Assembly (NCBI RefSeq): GCF_016584085.1
Contig: NZ_NRSJ01000028.1
Location: 1-64,000, forward strand
From: Halochromatium glycolicum
GTDB taxonomy: Bacteria > Pseudomonadota > Gammaproteobacteria > Chromatiales > Chromatiaceae
DNA length: 64,000 nt
Direction of reading: 5' to 3'
The notes below the pieces were generated by a model. That model made no database searches, was not told the DNA's origin, and saw only the letters and a program-made list of their open reading frames with translations. Of the stretch, positions 30,521 through 39,143 are shown piece by piece (the stretch's first letter is position 1; every line of letters begins with the position of its first letter). The position numbers and the translations under genes were made by a program.

Positions 30521-31413
30521 TGAGGTATCAGGTCAAGCACGTGACCCGCTACGGCTATGGAGGGCCGGTCTCGCTTTGCCACAGCATTGCTCACCTGAAG
30601 CCGCGCGAGACCCTCTACCAGCGGTGCGTGGCGGCCAATCTGCGGATCAATCCCTGGCCTTCGGTGGTCCGTGAGCACCGCGATTTCTTCGGCAACCGGG
30701 TCAATTATTTCTCGGTACAGCAATCCCACCTGGAGCTCGAGGTGACTGCGACGGCCGAGGTCGATGTGCAGTCACCGCGCTGGCCGGTCGCCAAAGAAAC
30801 CTTGCCCTGGGACCGGGTACGTAGTCAGCTGCAAAGCACGAGCTCCGCTGAAGGTCTGACCGCGCGGCTGTTCGCACTGCCTTCACCGGCTATCGTGCTC
30901 GATCCGGCAGCGGCCGATTACGCGCGTGAATCGTTTCCGCGAGGCCGGCCTTTGCTCGAAGCGGCCTTGGATCTGGTCCGCCGTATCCACCAGGACTTCG
31001 ATTACGACCCGACCTCGACGACGGTCGTCACACCGCTCTCCGAGGTGCTCGCATCGCGGCGCGGTGTCTGTCAGGACTTCGCGCATCTGGCGATCTCGGC
31101 ACTGCGGGGTCTCGGGCTCGCGGCCCGCTACGTCAGTGGTTACCTGGAGACCTTGCCGCCGCCGGGGCAACCCAAGCTGCGCGGCGCCGATGCCTCCCAT
31201 GCGTGGCTGGCGGTCTATCTACCCGATGCAGCGCAAGGGGGCTCCTGGATCGATCTCGACCCGACCAACGACTGTCTGATCAGCGATCAGTACATCACCA
31301 CCGCGATTGGCCGCGACTATCAGGATGTGACCCCAGTGCGCGGCGTCTTCTATGGTGGCGGTGAGCATAGCCTCGCCGTTTCGGTCGATGTCGATCGGGT
31401 CGATCCGGGTTGA
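30520..31413 (+). CDS. transglutaminase-like cysteine peptidase family protein
   Basis: This 297-residue protein has an N-terminal bacterial transglutaminase-like domain (MRYQVKHVTRYGYGGPVSLCHS) and the catalytic core. The catalytic Cys lies in RRGVCQDFAHLAIS, the His in ASHAWLAVYLP and the Asp in WIDLDPTND. These proteins are thought to cut or form amide bonds, often partnered with the permuted ATP-grasp/alpha-E proteins, as here. A strong AGGAGG ribosome-binding site precedes the ATG at 30520. A longer reading from 30469 has none. It converges on the EamA gene. Confidence 0.9.
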   Translation: MRYQVKHVTRYGYGGPVSLCHSIAHLKPRETLYQRCVAANLRINPWPSVVREHRDFFGNRVNYFSVQQSHLELEVTATAEVDVQSPRWPVAKETLPWDRVRSQLQSTSSAEGLTARLFALPSPAIVLDPAAADYARESFPRGRPLLEAALDLVRRIHQDFDYDPTSTTVVTPLSEVLASRRGVCQDFAHLAISALRGLGLAARYVSGYLETLPPPGQPKLRGADASHAWLAVYLPDAAQGGSWIDLDPTNDCLISDQYITTAIGRDYQDVTPVRGVFYGGGEHSLAVSVDVDRVDPG

Positions 31414-31485
31414 CCGACGCGGTGCCGATCTGGCATCGATGTCCCCTCACGCAGCGGTTCCCCGCAGCGTGCTGCGTGCTCGGGG

Positions 31486-32388
31486 CTACAGCTGGGTCAG
31501 CACGAACAACCCCAGCAGCATAATGGCGCTGCCGGCCAGTTTGACGCGGGTGCTGCCTTCGTTGAAGTACCAGCGTCCGATCAGGACCGAGAATAGGCCT
31601 GCGGTGCGCTTGACCGCCATCGCATAGCTGGCAAGCGTCATGCTCAGCGCGATCTGGTCGGCTAGGCGCATCAAAGCGAACAGGACGCCGAGCAGCAGCA
31701 GCGGTTTCACCTGGCGGATGAGCTGGGGCGGCAGCACCTCGCGATAGAAGCGGCGGTCCTGGATGCTGAACAGTGTCAAGAGCACGATCGGGTTGACGAC
31801 GGCCACCACGACAGCGAACGAGAGGGGGTCGGAGCGTTCGATGCCGATCCGCCCGAGCGTCGAGGCCGTGGCGAAGCAGATCGTCGCCATCAGCGTGAAG
31901 AGACTGCCCGGGTTGGTGAAGAGCCGGACCAACGGTCGGTGCCAGTCTTCGTCGCTGGTGCCGAGCGCCAGCACATAACTGCCGGCGATCAACAGCCCGA
32001 TCCCGGTGAAGCCGAGTGCGCCGGGCAGCGCATCGGTCAACAGCCACTCGATGATGATCACGAAGGCGGGTGTCAGGGTCAGGATCGGGCCGACCAGCGA
32101 GACCTCGCTGCGCTTGATCGCGATGTTCAGCGACCAGCCGCCGAGACCGGAGACCAGGCCGCCGATGAGCACGACGAGCAGATAGATCGGATCAGCGACT
32201 GGAAAATCATGGTGCCAGATCACCAGCGGTAGCGTGACCAGCAGGCTGGCCAAGTTGACATAGAGCGTCAATGCCCGCGCCGACAGGCTCAGGCTGAGGT
32301 GCTTGGTGACAGCGAGGCGCGACGCATGGAAGAACGCCGACAGCAGCGAGAACAGGAGCCACAGATGCGCGTAGGCGGCAAGCTCCAT
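31486..32388 (-). CDS. EamA/DMT-family permease
   Basis: This 300-residue inner-membrane protein has about ten hydrophobic helices arranged as two EamA-like halves (first about 8-140, second about 150-298). Each half ends in a conserved helix, e.g. SLVGPILTLTPAFVIIIEWLL and KLAGSAIMLLGLFVLTQL. Members move metabolites such as amino acids or nucleotide sugars, or act as exporters. The substrate here is unknown. It starts three bases after the stop of the unrecognised 518-residue protein and is the last gene of the MCE run. Confidence 0.85.
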   Translation of the reverse strand: MELAAYAHLWLLFSLLSAFFHASRLAVTKHLSLSLSARALTLYVNLASLLVTLPLVIWHHDFPVADPIYLLVVLIGGLVSGLGGWSLNIAIKRSEVSLVGPILTLTPAFVIIIEWLLTDALPGALGFTGIGLLIAGSYVLALGTSDEDWHRPLVRLFTNPGSLFTLMATICFATASTLGRIGIERSDPLSFAVVVAVVNPIVLLTLFSIQDRRFYREVLPPQLIRQVKPLLLLGVLFALMRLADQIALSMTLASYAMAVKRTAGLFSVLIGRWYFNEGSTRVKLAGSAIMLLGLFVLTQL

Positions 32389-32391
32389 CGG

Positions 32392-33948
32392 CTAATCCGT
32401 CCAGCCGGTGCCCCGATCTCGGAAATGCCTGATCGGGCCGGGGCGCAGGCCTCCGTGACGGCCGGCGGCTGTGCCCAGCGCAGCGCTGTTGTAGCAAGCA
32501 AAGGCCCGTTGGAAATGCGCCCGCCGGTGCCAATCCCGCGTTGTGAAACGCCCTTGACCACGGACGACGCGCACGCTCGGCACCCCAGGCAGCGACAGCA
32601 GTCCGGCGCCGCCGATCCCGGAGAACAGCCGTGGTTGGATGCCGAGCAGCGGAGGCGTCTCGCCGGCCATCTCCGAACCCACGCCGTCAGCTCGGGCCGG
32701 GGCGAGCGGGAATGGGGCGAGGGTCAGGCTATAGCAGGGCTGGTTCAGCGTCATGCAGTGCTGACGCTGGGATGGCGTGGCGCGCTCCAGCCGCTGCATG
32801 GAGCGCTCGCCCAGGTTGCGCAGCGTGCTTGCCAGCTGGAGCAGATCCGCCTTCGAGGCCGCGCTGAGCTCGAGCGCCTCGAGGTTCGCCGCGATCTGCG
32901 GCAACGGCAGCAGCCGGTGTCGGTGCCACCGAGCCGGCGGCAGCGCGCTGCCGGTCATCGCGGACTGCAGCGCCTGCGCAATGTGGCCGATGCGGCCATG
33001 CAGCCGGCGGATCAGCTGCTCGAACGCCGGGTGCGCGAGCTGTTCCCAGCTTGGTAGGCGCAACAGGGCGCCGAGCGGAAGCTGACCGGAACAGACGGCG
33101 TTGGCATCCGGATGCAGCCAATCGCCGCCGAGCGCGCGCACCGCAATACCTAACGCGTCATCGCCGAGCTTGCCATCGGAAGTGTCCAGCCCGTCGTCGA
33201 CGCGCGTGCGGTTGGCAGGACTCGGCCATGCGCTGTCGAGCACAGCATCCATCGCATGCAGCCCCTCGCCGAGCAGCCGCATGCCGATAAAACTCACGGG
33301 GTCGATGCATTGGCGGGCTAGAGAGCGGTCGGTCTGGTCGCCGAACCGGTGCGGCTTGCGCAGCGGTGCGAGCTCCGAGGCCCGCCAATAGATCAGATGG
33401 AGGTGGAAGCGCTTGAGGGCCTGGACGCTCTCACGATCTTGAGTGAAGGGGTCACAGTTCAGGGCCAGATGCAGTGTGCCGTCGGTGAGTCCGAACGCTT
33501 GACGGATTGCGGGCGTGCTGACGAAGCGGTGGAAGTTCGCCGCAGTTTGCCAGAGCAGGCGGGCCGTTTCGGCGGCCACTGTGCCCGGGTCTGCGCTGAC
33601 GGGACTGCCGGCGGCCGGCGGCGAGACCTCGGTGAGCATCAGATCGAAGAGGGCATGCGGCGAGGCCTTATCGATCAGGGCGAGCTGCGCGGTTTCGTGC
33701 CCCCAGTCGGGCGCGGCGCGCTCGGCTGGCGTACCGCTGTCGTCTGCTGGCAACGCGGAGAGGTCCAGTCGCTGGATCGTGCGCCGCGCGAAGCGTTCTT
33801 CCAGGGTCGGTGCCGTTTTTTCGGCTAGTGTCAGCTCGAGCTCTGGCGGTGGACCCGGGATCTGCAACCGGTGCCAGGCGACGGGCATCTGCGCGAGCGC
33901 GGCGGGCATCAGGTGGGCGAATGGGTCAGCGGCGCGGGGCGAGGGCAA
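32392..33948 (-). CDS. unrecognised 518-residue protein between MCE transporter and EamA genes
   Basis: I do not recognise a family. The sequence looks soluble and coding over its whole length: no signal peptide, no membrane helix, a proline- and alanine-rich first 150 residues, and many Trp, His and Arg. A segment near residue 180 (LALNCDPFTQD, then LKRFHLHLIYWRA) has an HxH pattern a little like HIT/GalT enzymes, but the similarity is too weak to assign. The C-terminal region is rich in Arg/His (TTRDWHRRAHFQRAFACYN). The start is TTG (33948); an ATG at 33909 is an alternative. It lies 15 bases after the lipoprotein gene and three before EamA, so it is part of the same transcript. Confidence 0.7.
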   Translation of the reverse strand: MPSPRAADPFAHLMPAALAQMPVAWHRLQIPGPPPELELTLAEKTAPTLEERFARRTIQRLDLSALPADDSGTPAERAAPDWGHETAQLALIDKASPHALFDLMLTEVSPPAAGSPVSADPGTVAAETARLLWQTAANFHRFVSTPAIRQAFGLTDGTLHLALNCDPFTQDRESVQALKRFHLHLIYWRASELAPLRKPHRFGDQTDRSLARQCIDPVSFIGMRLLGEGLHAMDAVLDSAWPSPANRTRVDDGLDTSDGKLGDDALGIAVRALGGDWLHPDANAVCSGQLPLGALLRLPSWEQLAHPAFEQLIRRLHGRIGHIAQALQSAMTGSALPPARWHRHRLLPLPQIAANLEALELSAASKADLLQLASTLRNLGERSMQRLERATPSQRQHCMTLNQPCYSLTLAPFPLAPARADGVGSEMAGETPPLLGIQPRLFSGIGGAGLLSLPGVPSVRVVRGQGRFTTRDWHRRAHFQRAFACYNSAALGTAAGRHGGLRPGPIRHFRDRGTGWTD

Positions 33949-33963
33949 TGGGTGGAAGGCGTC

Positions 33964-34644
33964 TCAGCGCATGTTCAGGGGTCTTGATGCGACCCGCTGT
34001 AGGTCGCGGCCGGCCGCGGTCAGCAGCCGTCCGGCCAGGCGATTAAAGGCCCGTACCATCGCATCGGGCGTGCTTGCGCCGACGGGCTCGGTGCCATCAT
34101 AGGTCTTCGAGAAACGCGTCTGCCGGTCGTTGCCGACCAGGGTCAGGTTGAATGCGGCCGCGACCTGAGGCGGATCGGCGGTCGGCAGGTGCTCGAAACG
34201 GCTGAGCGTGCCGTTGAGCAGCAGGTCCGCCTCGGCGCGGTCCGCGATCGCGACCACGAACTCGAAGGCCCGGGCGTTGCGTAATGCGGCGATCAACGCC
34301 TCGGCCATCGCCCGTCCTGGTGGTTGCTCCCAAAGCAGGTTGTCGTAGCGTTGGATCTGCAGCGGCGCGTCGGCAGTGCGATAGACGATCTGGGTGCCGC
34401 CCAGGAATCCACGAGCCGCCAAGGGCGTCACCAACAGCGTGCCGGGAAGCACTCGCTGACTCGGTGGCAGGTCGACCTCGGGCTCCAGCGTATAGAAGCG
34501 CTCGGGCACCACAGGCCCCGAGCTTCCGCAGGCGGTCAGCAGGAACAGGAGCGACAGGCCGAGGAGCAGCACCGCAGGGCGAGACCGATCCCAGGACGGA
34601 TCAGGTCGCTGACTGGCGTGCTGTTGGTTCAGCGCTCGAACCAT
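33964..34644 (-). CDS. MCE transporter-associated lipoprotein (PqiC/ABC auxiliary type)
   Basis: This 226-residue protein has a basic N-terminus, a hydrophobic stretch and a lipobox (LLFLLTACGSSG), so it should be lipid-modified and probably sits at the outer membrane. The domain after the lipobox (RFYTLEP...LLVTPLAARGFLGGTQIVYR, then ALRNARAFEFV) fits the ABC-type transport auxiliary lipoprotein family that accompanies MCE systems such as Pqi. It overlaps the MCE gene by 16 bases. Confidence 0.85.
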   Translation of the reverse strand: MVRALNQQHASQRPDPSWDRSRPAVLLLGLSLLFLLTACGSSGPVVPERFYTLEPEVDLPPSQRVLPGTLLVTPLAARGFLGGTQIVYRTADAPLQIQRYDNLLWEQPPGRAMAEALIAALRNARAFEFVVAIADRAEADLLLNGTLSRFEHLPTADPPQVAAAFNLTLVGNDRQTRFSKTYDGTEPVGASTPDAMVRAFNRLAGRLLTAAGRDLQRVASRPLNMR

Positions 34645-35747
34645 GGCGTCGGGTCCTCCTCTTCATGGCCGCGCAGCAACGAGACCGGGTCCTCGCGCAG
34701 CTCGCGCGACAGGGCCGAGAGATTGCGCGAGGCGTCCTCGACATTGGTCAGGATCGGTGCCAGTGCCGCGGCGAGCTCCTGCAATGCATAGCGCGCGTCA
34801 TTGAGCGAGCCCTGCAGGCTTGGACGGGCCGCCTCGACCGTCGCACTGAGCTGGTCGGCCAGCGCACCGTACTGACCGACGGCGGCCTGGATGTCGGCAC
34901 TGCGTGACGGCAGGGTCTCCGAGACCACGGCGAGATTCTCCGACAGGGTCTGCACGGCTGTGAGGATGGCCTGGATCTGCTCGGGATCGACGCTTTGCTC
35001 GATATCGCGGCTGAGCTGGGTCAGGTTCGTGACCACCGCGGTCAGATCCCGGGCGACCTCGCTGCCTGCACCGCCCGCAATGCCGTCCGCGCCCTCCTCA
35101 TCGGTCTCTGCATCGTCGCGGAACAGTGCCAGCAGGCCTTGGATGCGGTCCTGAATCCGGGTCAAGGTCGGCCGGATCGTCTTGTCGAGGGTCTGCTGCG
35201 CCTGAACGAGCGTCGACTGGACCTGGGTCACCAGATCCGGCGCTCGGGGGACCGTCGCGAGCGGGCTGCCCGGCGCGAGGGTTTCGGGCTGGGTGCCGGG
35301 GATGATCCGCAGCACATTGCCCCGCAGCAGACCGGCCGATGCGAGCTGCACGACGCTGCCCGCCGGCAGCGACCAGTCCGGCTGCAGGCTCAGGGTCGCC
35401 CGGAAGCAGGGCAGCGTCGGTGCCCTGGGGTCGGTCGGTTGCGGGCACTGGCCGCGATCGGGGTCGCCCACGAAGACCGGCTCGAGCGCACGCACGCGGC
35501 CGATCACATAGCCCTCCAGCATCACGTCCATGCCGCTGTCGAGGCCGTCGGCCTCCAGGAAATAGGCCCGGAACGGATGGCCGATGAGCAGTCCGGGCGC
35601 CAGCAGCGTCATCACGCCAACCACGACGGCGGCCATTGCCAATACGAACAGGCCGGCGAGCGCCAGATCGCGGCGCCGGCCGTGGGCCGCGCGCTTGCCA
35701 GGAGCGCTCAGCTCGGGTGGCGAATAGAGACGGTTCAACCTGGACAT
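34629..35747 (-). CDS. MlaD-like MCE-domain protein
   Basis: The 372-residue protein has one N-terminal membrane helix (LALAGLFVLAMAAVVVGVMTLL) and then a periplasmic MCE domain (about 50-170) opening with YFLEADGLDSGMDVMLEGYVIGRV. A long helical region follows (about 180-360, ending LRGHEEEDPTPWFER) that may form the tube or bridge seen in MCE assemblies. MCE proteins carry phospholipids across the periplasm. The MCE domain has an insertion with two Cys (DRGQCPQ...LPCF) that may form a disulfide bond. It lies between the ATPase and lipoprotein genes. Confidence 0.9.
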   Translation of the reverse strand: MSRLNRLYSPPELSAPGKRAAHGRRRDLALAGLFVLAMAAVVVGVMTLLAPGLLIGHPFRAYFLEADGLDSGMDVMLEGYVIGRVRALEPVFVGDPDRGQCPQPTDPRAPTLPCFRATLSLQPDWSLPAGSVVQLASAGLLRGNVLRIIPGTQPETLAPGSPLATVPRAPDLVTQVQSTLVQAQQTLDKTIRPTLTRIQDRIQGLLALFRDDAETDEEGADGIAGGAGSEVARDLTAVVTNLTQLSRDIEQSVDPEQIQAILTAVQTLSENLAVVSETLPSRSADIQAAVGQYGALADQLSATVEAARPSLQGSLNDARYALQELAAALAPILTNVEDASRNLSALSRELREDPVSLLRGHEEEDPTPWFER

Positions 35748-35762
35748 CGTGGGCTCGGGTGC

Positions 35763-36671
35763 TCAGGGATGGCCCTCGAGGAGGGTCCGCAGCTCGAGGT
35801 CGGCTGCCTTGCGTCCCTCGAGATCGGTTCGGGTGCCATCGAACAACAGTCGACCGCGGTCGAGCACCGCAACCCGGTCGCCGGGTGCGATCAGCTCGAG
35901 CAAGTTGTTCTCGGTCGCGATCAGGGTCAAGCCCTGGGCCTCGCGCTGAACCCGGAGGATCGCCAGGATATCGCGCAGCGCCGGTTGATCGAGTCCGTCG
36001 CTCAAGCCATCGCAGATCAGGAGCTCGGGCCGGTTGATCAGGGCGCGGGCGAGCTCGGCGCGACGGCGCTGGCCGAGCGAGAGCGCGCGCGGATAGCGGT
36101 GCTCCATGCCGTCGAGCTGCAGCTGGGTGATCACCAGCCTGGCCGCACGCGCGAGGTCTCCGGGGCTGTGTGGCCGTGCCCGCAGCGGCAGCAGCATGTT
36201 CTCGAGCACGCTGAGCTCGTCCAACAAGGAGCCGCCCTGGAGCAGCGCGCCGACGCGCCCCCGCAGCCGGTTGAGGCGGGCATCGTCGAGTCGGGTCAAT
36301 TCTTTGCCGAACAGCCGGATACGCCCGGCCGAGGGTTGGTCCAATCCGAGCATCAGGCGAAGGCTGAGGCTCTTACCGGCGCCATTAGGGCCGAGCAGGA
36401 GTAGGGCTTCGCCCTGCTCGACGCGGAGCGTGAGGCCATCGAGTGCGCAGCGGCCGTTCACATGCTGGAAGACGCGCTCGAATTCGATGAGCGCGCCCCG
36501 GCCGGCGCCGGTTTTTACCTCCGTTTGCGGGTCCACTTGAGCCTCCATTCGAGCGCCTGTTCGACTCTTTCTTCGAGTGAAGCGATGTCGTCGTCCGTCG
36601 GCAGGTTCGGCTGGTGCATCACTGCGGGCATGGTCGCAGCGGTGAAGCAGGCCTCGGGCGAGCGCGTTCAT
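35763..36671 (-). CDS. MlaF-like ABC ATPase with degenerate catalytic residues
   Basis: This is the nucleotide-binding subunit of the MCE lipid transporter. Walker A (GPNGAGKS, 94-101), the Q-loop (LLQGG near 144) and a signature LSLGQ (197-201) are recognisable. In Walker B (LLICDG) the catalytic Glu that should follow Asp221 is Gly222. The H-loop, usually (S/T)HD, reads ATEN (252-255), so the switch His is missing. The family would need both for normal hydrolysis. The start at 36671 overlaps the permease stop by four bases. An internal ATG (36548) removes a basic 41-residue N-terminus. Confidence 0.85.
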   Translation of the reverse strand: MNALARGLLHRCDHARSDAPAEPADGRRHRFTRRKSRTGARMEAQVDPQTEVKTGAGRGALIEFERVFQHVNGRCALDGLTLRVEQGEALLLLGPNGAGKSLSLRLMLGLDQPSAGRIRLFGKELTRLDDARLNRLRGRVGALLQGGSLLDELSVLENMLLPLRARPHSPGDLARAARLVITQLQLDGMEHRYPRALSLGQRRRAELARALINRPELLICDGLSDGLDQPALRDILAILRVQREAQGLTLIATENNLLELIAPGDRVAVLDRGRLLFDGTRTDLEGRKAADLELRTLLEGHP

Positions 36672-37486
36672 GACCAGGGTGCCAGCACGAAGGCGAGGTC
36701 GATTAACAGGATTGCGGTGACGGCCGCGATCATGGTGTCGGTCGCCGCTTGCCCGACCCCGCTCGCATCGCGACCGGCCGCACTGCCGTTAGCGGTCGCG
36801 ATCAACGCGATCACCACCGCAAAGAGGAGCGGCTTGCTCAGGGCCTCGAGCAGATCGAGCGGGTCGAGCGCTTGGCGCAGGGCCTCCTGAAACAGATACA
36901 GCGGCACATCGGCGACCACGGCCAGCCAGAGCAACGCGGCGCCGAGGGCGACCAGACTACCCCAGACCGTGAGCGCGAACGACATCGCCAGCATGGCCGG
37001 CAGCACGGCCCCGGTCGTGAATTGGATCGGGTTGAGGCCGCTGACCAGCAGACCGTCGATCTGGCCGCTCGAGACCAGACTGGCCTGGCGCGTCGCGAGC
37101 GCGACCCCGGCCCGGCCGGCCACCAGCACGCCGACCAGCAATGGGGTCAGCTCCACCACCACGGCGTAGATGATCGGCACCAGGACGAGCTCGGGCAGGT
37201 TGACCCAGCCTAGCGTCTGTGCGGCCTGTTGGCCGAGGATGATGCCGACGGCCGCGGCGACCAGGCTCAGGGCCGGAAGCACCGAGAGGCCAGCTTGTCG
37301 CAGGGCCGCGGCGAATGCTGGCAGATCGAATTGCGCCCGGCCGATCAGGATCGCGAGGTAGAGCTGGGCGCAGAGCTTCAGCGTCATGGCCGCCAGGCCG
37401 AGCCGCTCGAGCCCGTTTAGCTTGACGCGAGGGGTGATTGGCCCGGGTCCCCCGGTCGGGCCACGGCCGAAGACGGTCAGGTTCAC
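36668..37486 (-). CDS. MlaE-like permease of an MCE lipid transporter
   Basis: This 272-residue inner-membrane permease has about five or six helices and the MlaE-family central region (LVPIIYAVVVELTPLLVGVLVAGRAGVALATRQASL), followed by the QIDGLLVSGLNPIQF coupling segment. With the ATPase, MCE protein and lipoprotein downstream it forms a complete transporter for phospholipid or a related hydrophobic compound. The start is GTG at 37486, 19 bases after the GNAT-nitrilase stop. Confidence 0.9.
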   Translation of the reverse strand: MNLTVFGRGPTGGPGPITPRVKLNGLERLGLAAMTLKLCAQLYLAILIGRAQFDLPAFAAALRQAGLSVLPALSLVAAAVGIILGQQAAQTLGWVNLPELVLVPIIYAVVVELTPLLVGVLVAGRAGVALATRQASLVSSGQIDGLLVSGLNPIQFTTGAVLPAMLAMSFALTVWGSLVALGAALLWLAVVADVPLYLFQEALRQALDPLDLLEALSKPLLFAVVIALIATANGSAAGRDASGVGQAATDTMIAAVTAILLIDLAFVLAPWS

Positions 37487-37505
37487 GTTGCAGGTTGGGC
37501 TCGGG

Positions 37506-39143
37506 CTAGCCTTCGCGCCAGATCGTGGTGTAGAGGTCGTGGCGGCGGTCCTTCAGGTTCTGCACGGTGCCGGCATTGCGCGCCTCGCGCAGCGCCTTGA
37601 GCCCGAGATCGGCGAAAGCGACGGTCTCGACGTTCGGGCTGGTGTCGGCGGCGATCCCGTCGCGGGCGAACGGGAAGTCGCAGGGGGTCAGGATGCAGCT
37701 CTGCGCGTACTGGATATCCATGTTGGCGACGTTCGGCAGATTCCCGCAGTTGCCGGAGAGCACGACGTAGCATTGATTCTCGACCGCCCGCGCCTGGCTG
37801 CAATAGCGAACGCGCAGATAGGACTGGCGCTCGTCGGTGCAGAACGGCACGAAGATGATGTTGGCGCCTTGGTCGACGAGGTGCCGGGCGAGCTCGGGGA
37901 ACTCGGCGTCATAACAGATCAGCACACCGATCGGGCCACAGTCGGTATTGATCGCGGCGAGCTCATTACCGCCCTCGATGTTCCACCAGTAGACCTCGTT
38001 CGGCGTCGGGTGGATCTTGGCCTGCTCATGGACCTCGCCATCGCGCAGGCAGATGTAGCAGATGTTCTCGACCCGTCCGTTGTCCATCTTGGTCGGATGC
38101 GAGCCGCCGATGATGTTGATGTTGTAGCGCATCGCCATCTCGCGCAGCGCGTCCTTGATCGGATCGGTATAGCGGGTCAGTGCCTCGATGGCCTCGGCCG
38201 GCGAGAGCTCCTGGTCCTCCATCGACAGCAGTTGCAACGAGAACAGCTCCGGGAAGACACAGAAATCGGCGCGATAGTCAGCGGTGACATCGACGAAGTA
38301 GCGCAGCATGTCGAGGAACTCGTCGAACGAGCGCACCCGACGCTGCTGATACTGCACCGTTGCGACCCGCACCGTGTCCATGATCCGGCCGCCGTAGTGC
38401 TTCGCGCGGGCCTCTTCTTCCTCGTCCGGCGCGTGCGGGTTGCGCCAGAGCAGATGGACGCCATAGCCGCGCGACTGCTTGTCCTCGGGCCAGTACCCCG
38501 GCATCAGCCCGATCACATGGAAATCGTTGCGCAACTGGAAGGTCAGCACCGGATCGCGCTCGCGGCCCTCGACCACCGCATCGACATAGGCTTGCGCGTT
38601 TTCGTACCGATTCTCATCGCGCGTCAGTGCATCATCCAGGCTCGGCAGGCGTCCACCGTAGATGATCCCCTTCAGCGCCAGTGACTGCACGAGCTTCTTG
38701 CGCTCGTCGTAGAGGCGTTGGCCAATGCGCAGGCCGCGGAAGTCTGGGTCGACGCAGACCTCCATCCCGTAGAGGTAGTCGCCGTCGGGGTCGTGCCGTG
38801 ACGCATAGCCGCCGCCGGTGATCCAATTCCAGTCGTGCGGCTTCAGTGCCGCATTGCCGCTGATCAGGAAGCTCGAGCAAAAGCCGATGATGCGGCCGCC
38901 TTCTCCTTCCTGGTACTCGGCGACGAACTGGCCTTCGGCGAACTTGTTGATCTGGCCGCGCAGCATCGATGCGGTGTAGCTCGTGACACCGCTGCCGGCA
39001 TAGGCGCGCGCAAATAAGGCGCGGATCGCGGGCACATCGCGCGGGGTCGCGTTGCGGACCGTGAGCTGAGCGAGACCATCGATCGCTGGGTCGGACAGAT
39101 CCGAGGTGGTCGTGAAGGGGTCTGTTCGGGGCGGGGAGTGCAT
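37506..39143 (-). CDS. GNAT acetyltransferase fused to a carbon-nitrogen hydrolase
   Basis: The 545-residue protein has an N-terminal GNAT domain (about 25-200; VRNATPRDVPAIRALFARAY and VCVDPDFRGLRIGQRLYDER, the acetyl-CoA loop). The C-terminal nitrilase domain (about 255-530) has its Glu-Lys-Cys triad in FCVFPELFSLQ, EQAKIHPTPNE and VLICYDAEFPE. Fusions of this kind are known in many bacteria but their substrate is unknown; acylation coupled to amide cleavage or transfer is plausible. It heads a minus-strand run that continues into the MCE genes with gaps of 20 bases or fewer, so it may share their promoter. Confidence 0.9.
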   Translation of the reverse strand: MHSPPRTDPFTTTSDLSDPAIDGLAQLTVRNATPRDVPAIRALFARAYAGSGVTSYTASMLRGQINKFAEGQFVAEYQEGEGGRIIGFCSSFLISGNAALKPHDWNWITGGGYASRHDPDGDYLYGMEVCVDPDFRGLRIGQRLYDERKKLVQSLALKGIIYGGRLPSLDDALTRDENRYENAQAYVDAVVEGRERDPVLTFQLRNDFHVIGLMPGYWPEDKQSRGYGVHLLWRNPHAPDEEEEARAKHYGGRIMDTVRVATVQYQQRRVRSFDEFLDMLRYFVDVTADYRADFCVFPELFSLQLLSMEDQELSPAEAIEALTRYTDPIKDALREMAMRYNINIIGGSHPTKMDNGRVENICYICLRDGEVHEQAKIHPTPNEVYWWNIEGGNELAAINTDCGPIGVLICYDAEFPELARHLVDQGANIIFVPFCTDERQSYLRVRYCSQARAVENQCYVVLSGNCGNLPNVANMDIQYAQSCILTPCDFPFARDGIAADTSPNVETVAFADLGLKALREARNAGTVQNLKDRRHDLYTTIWREG

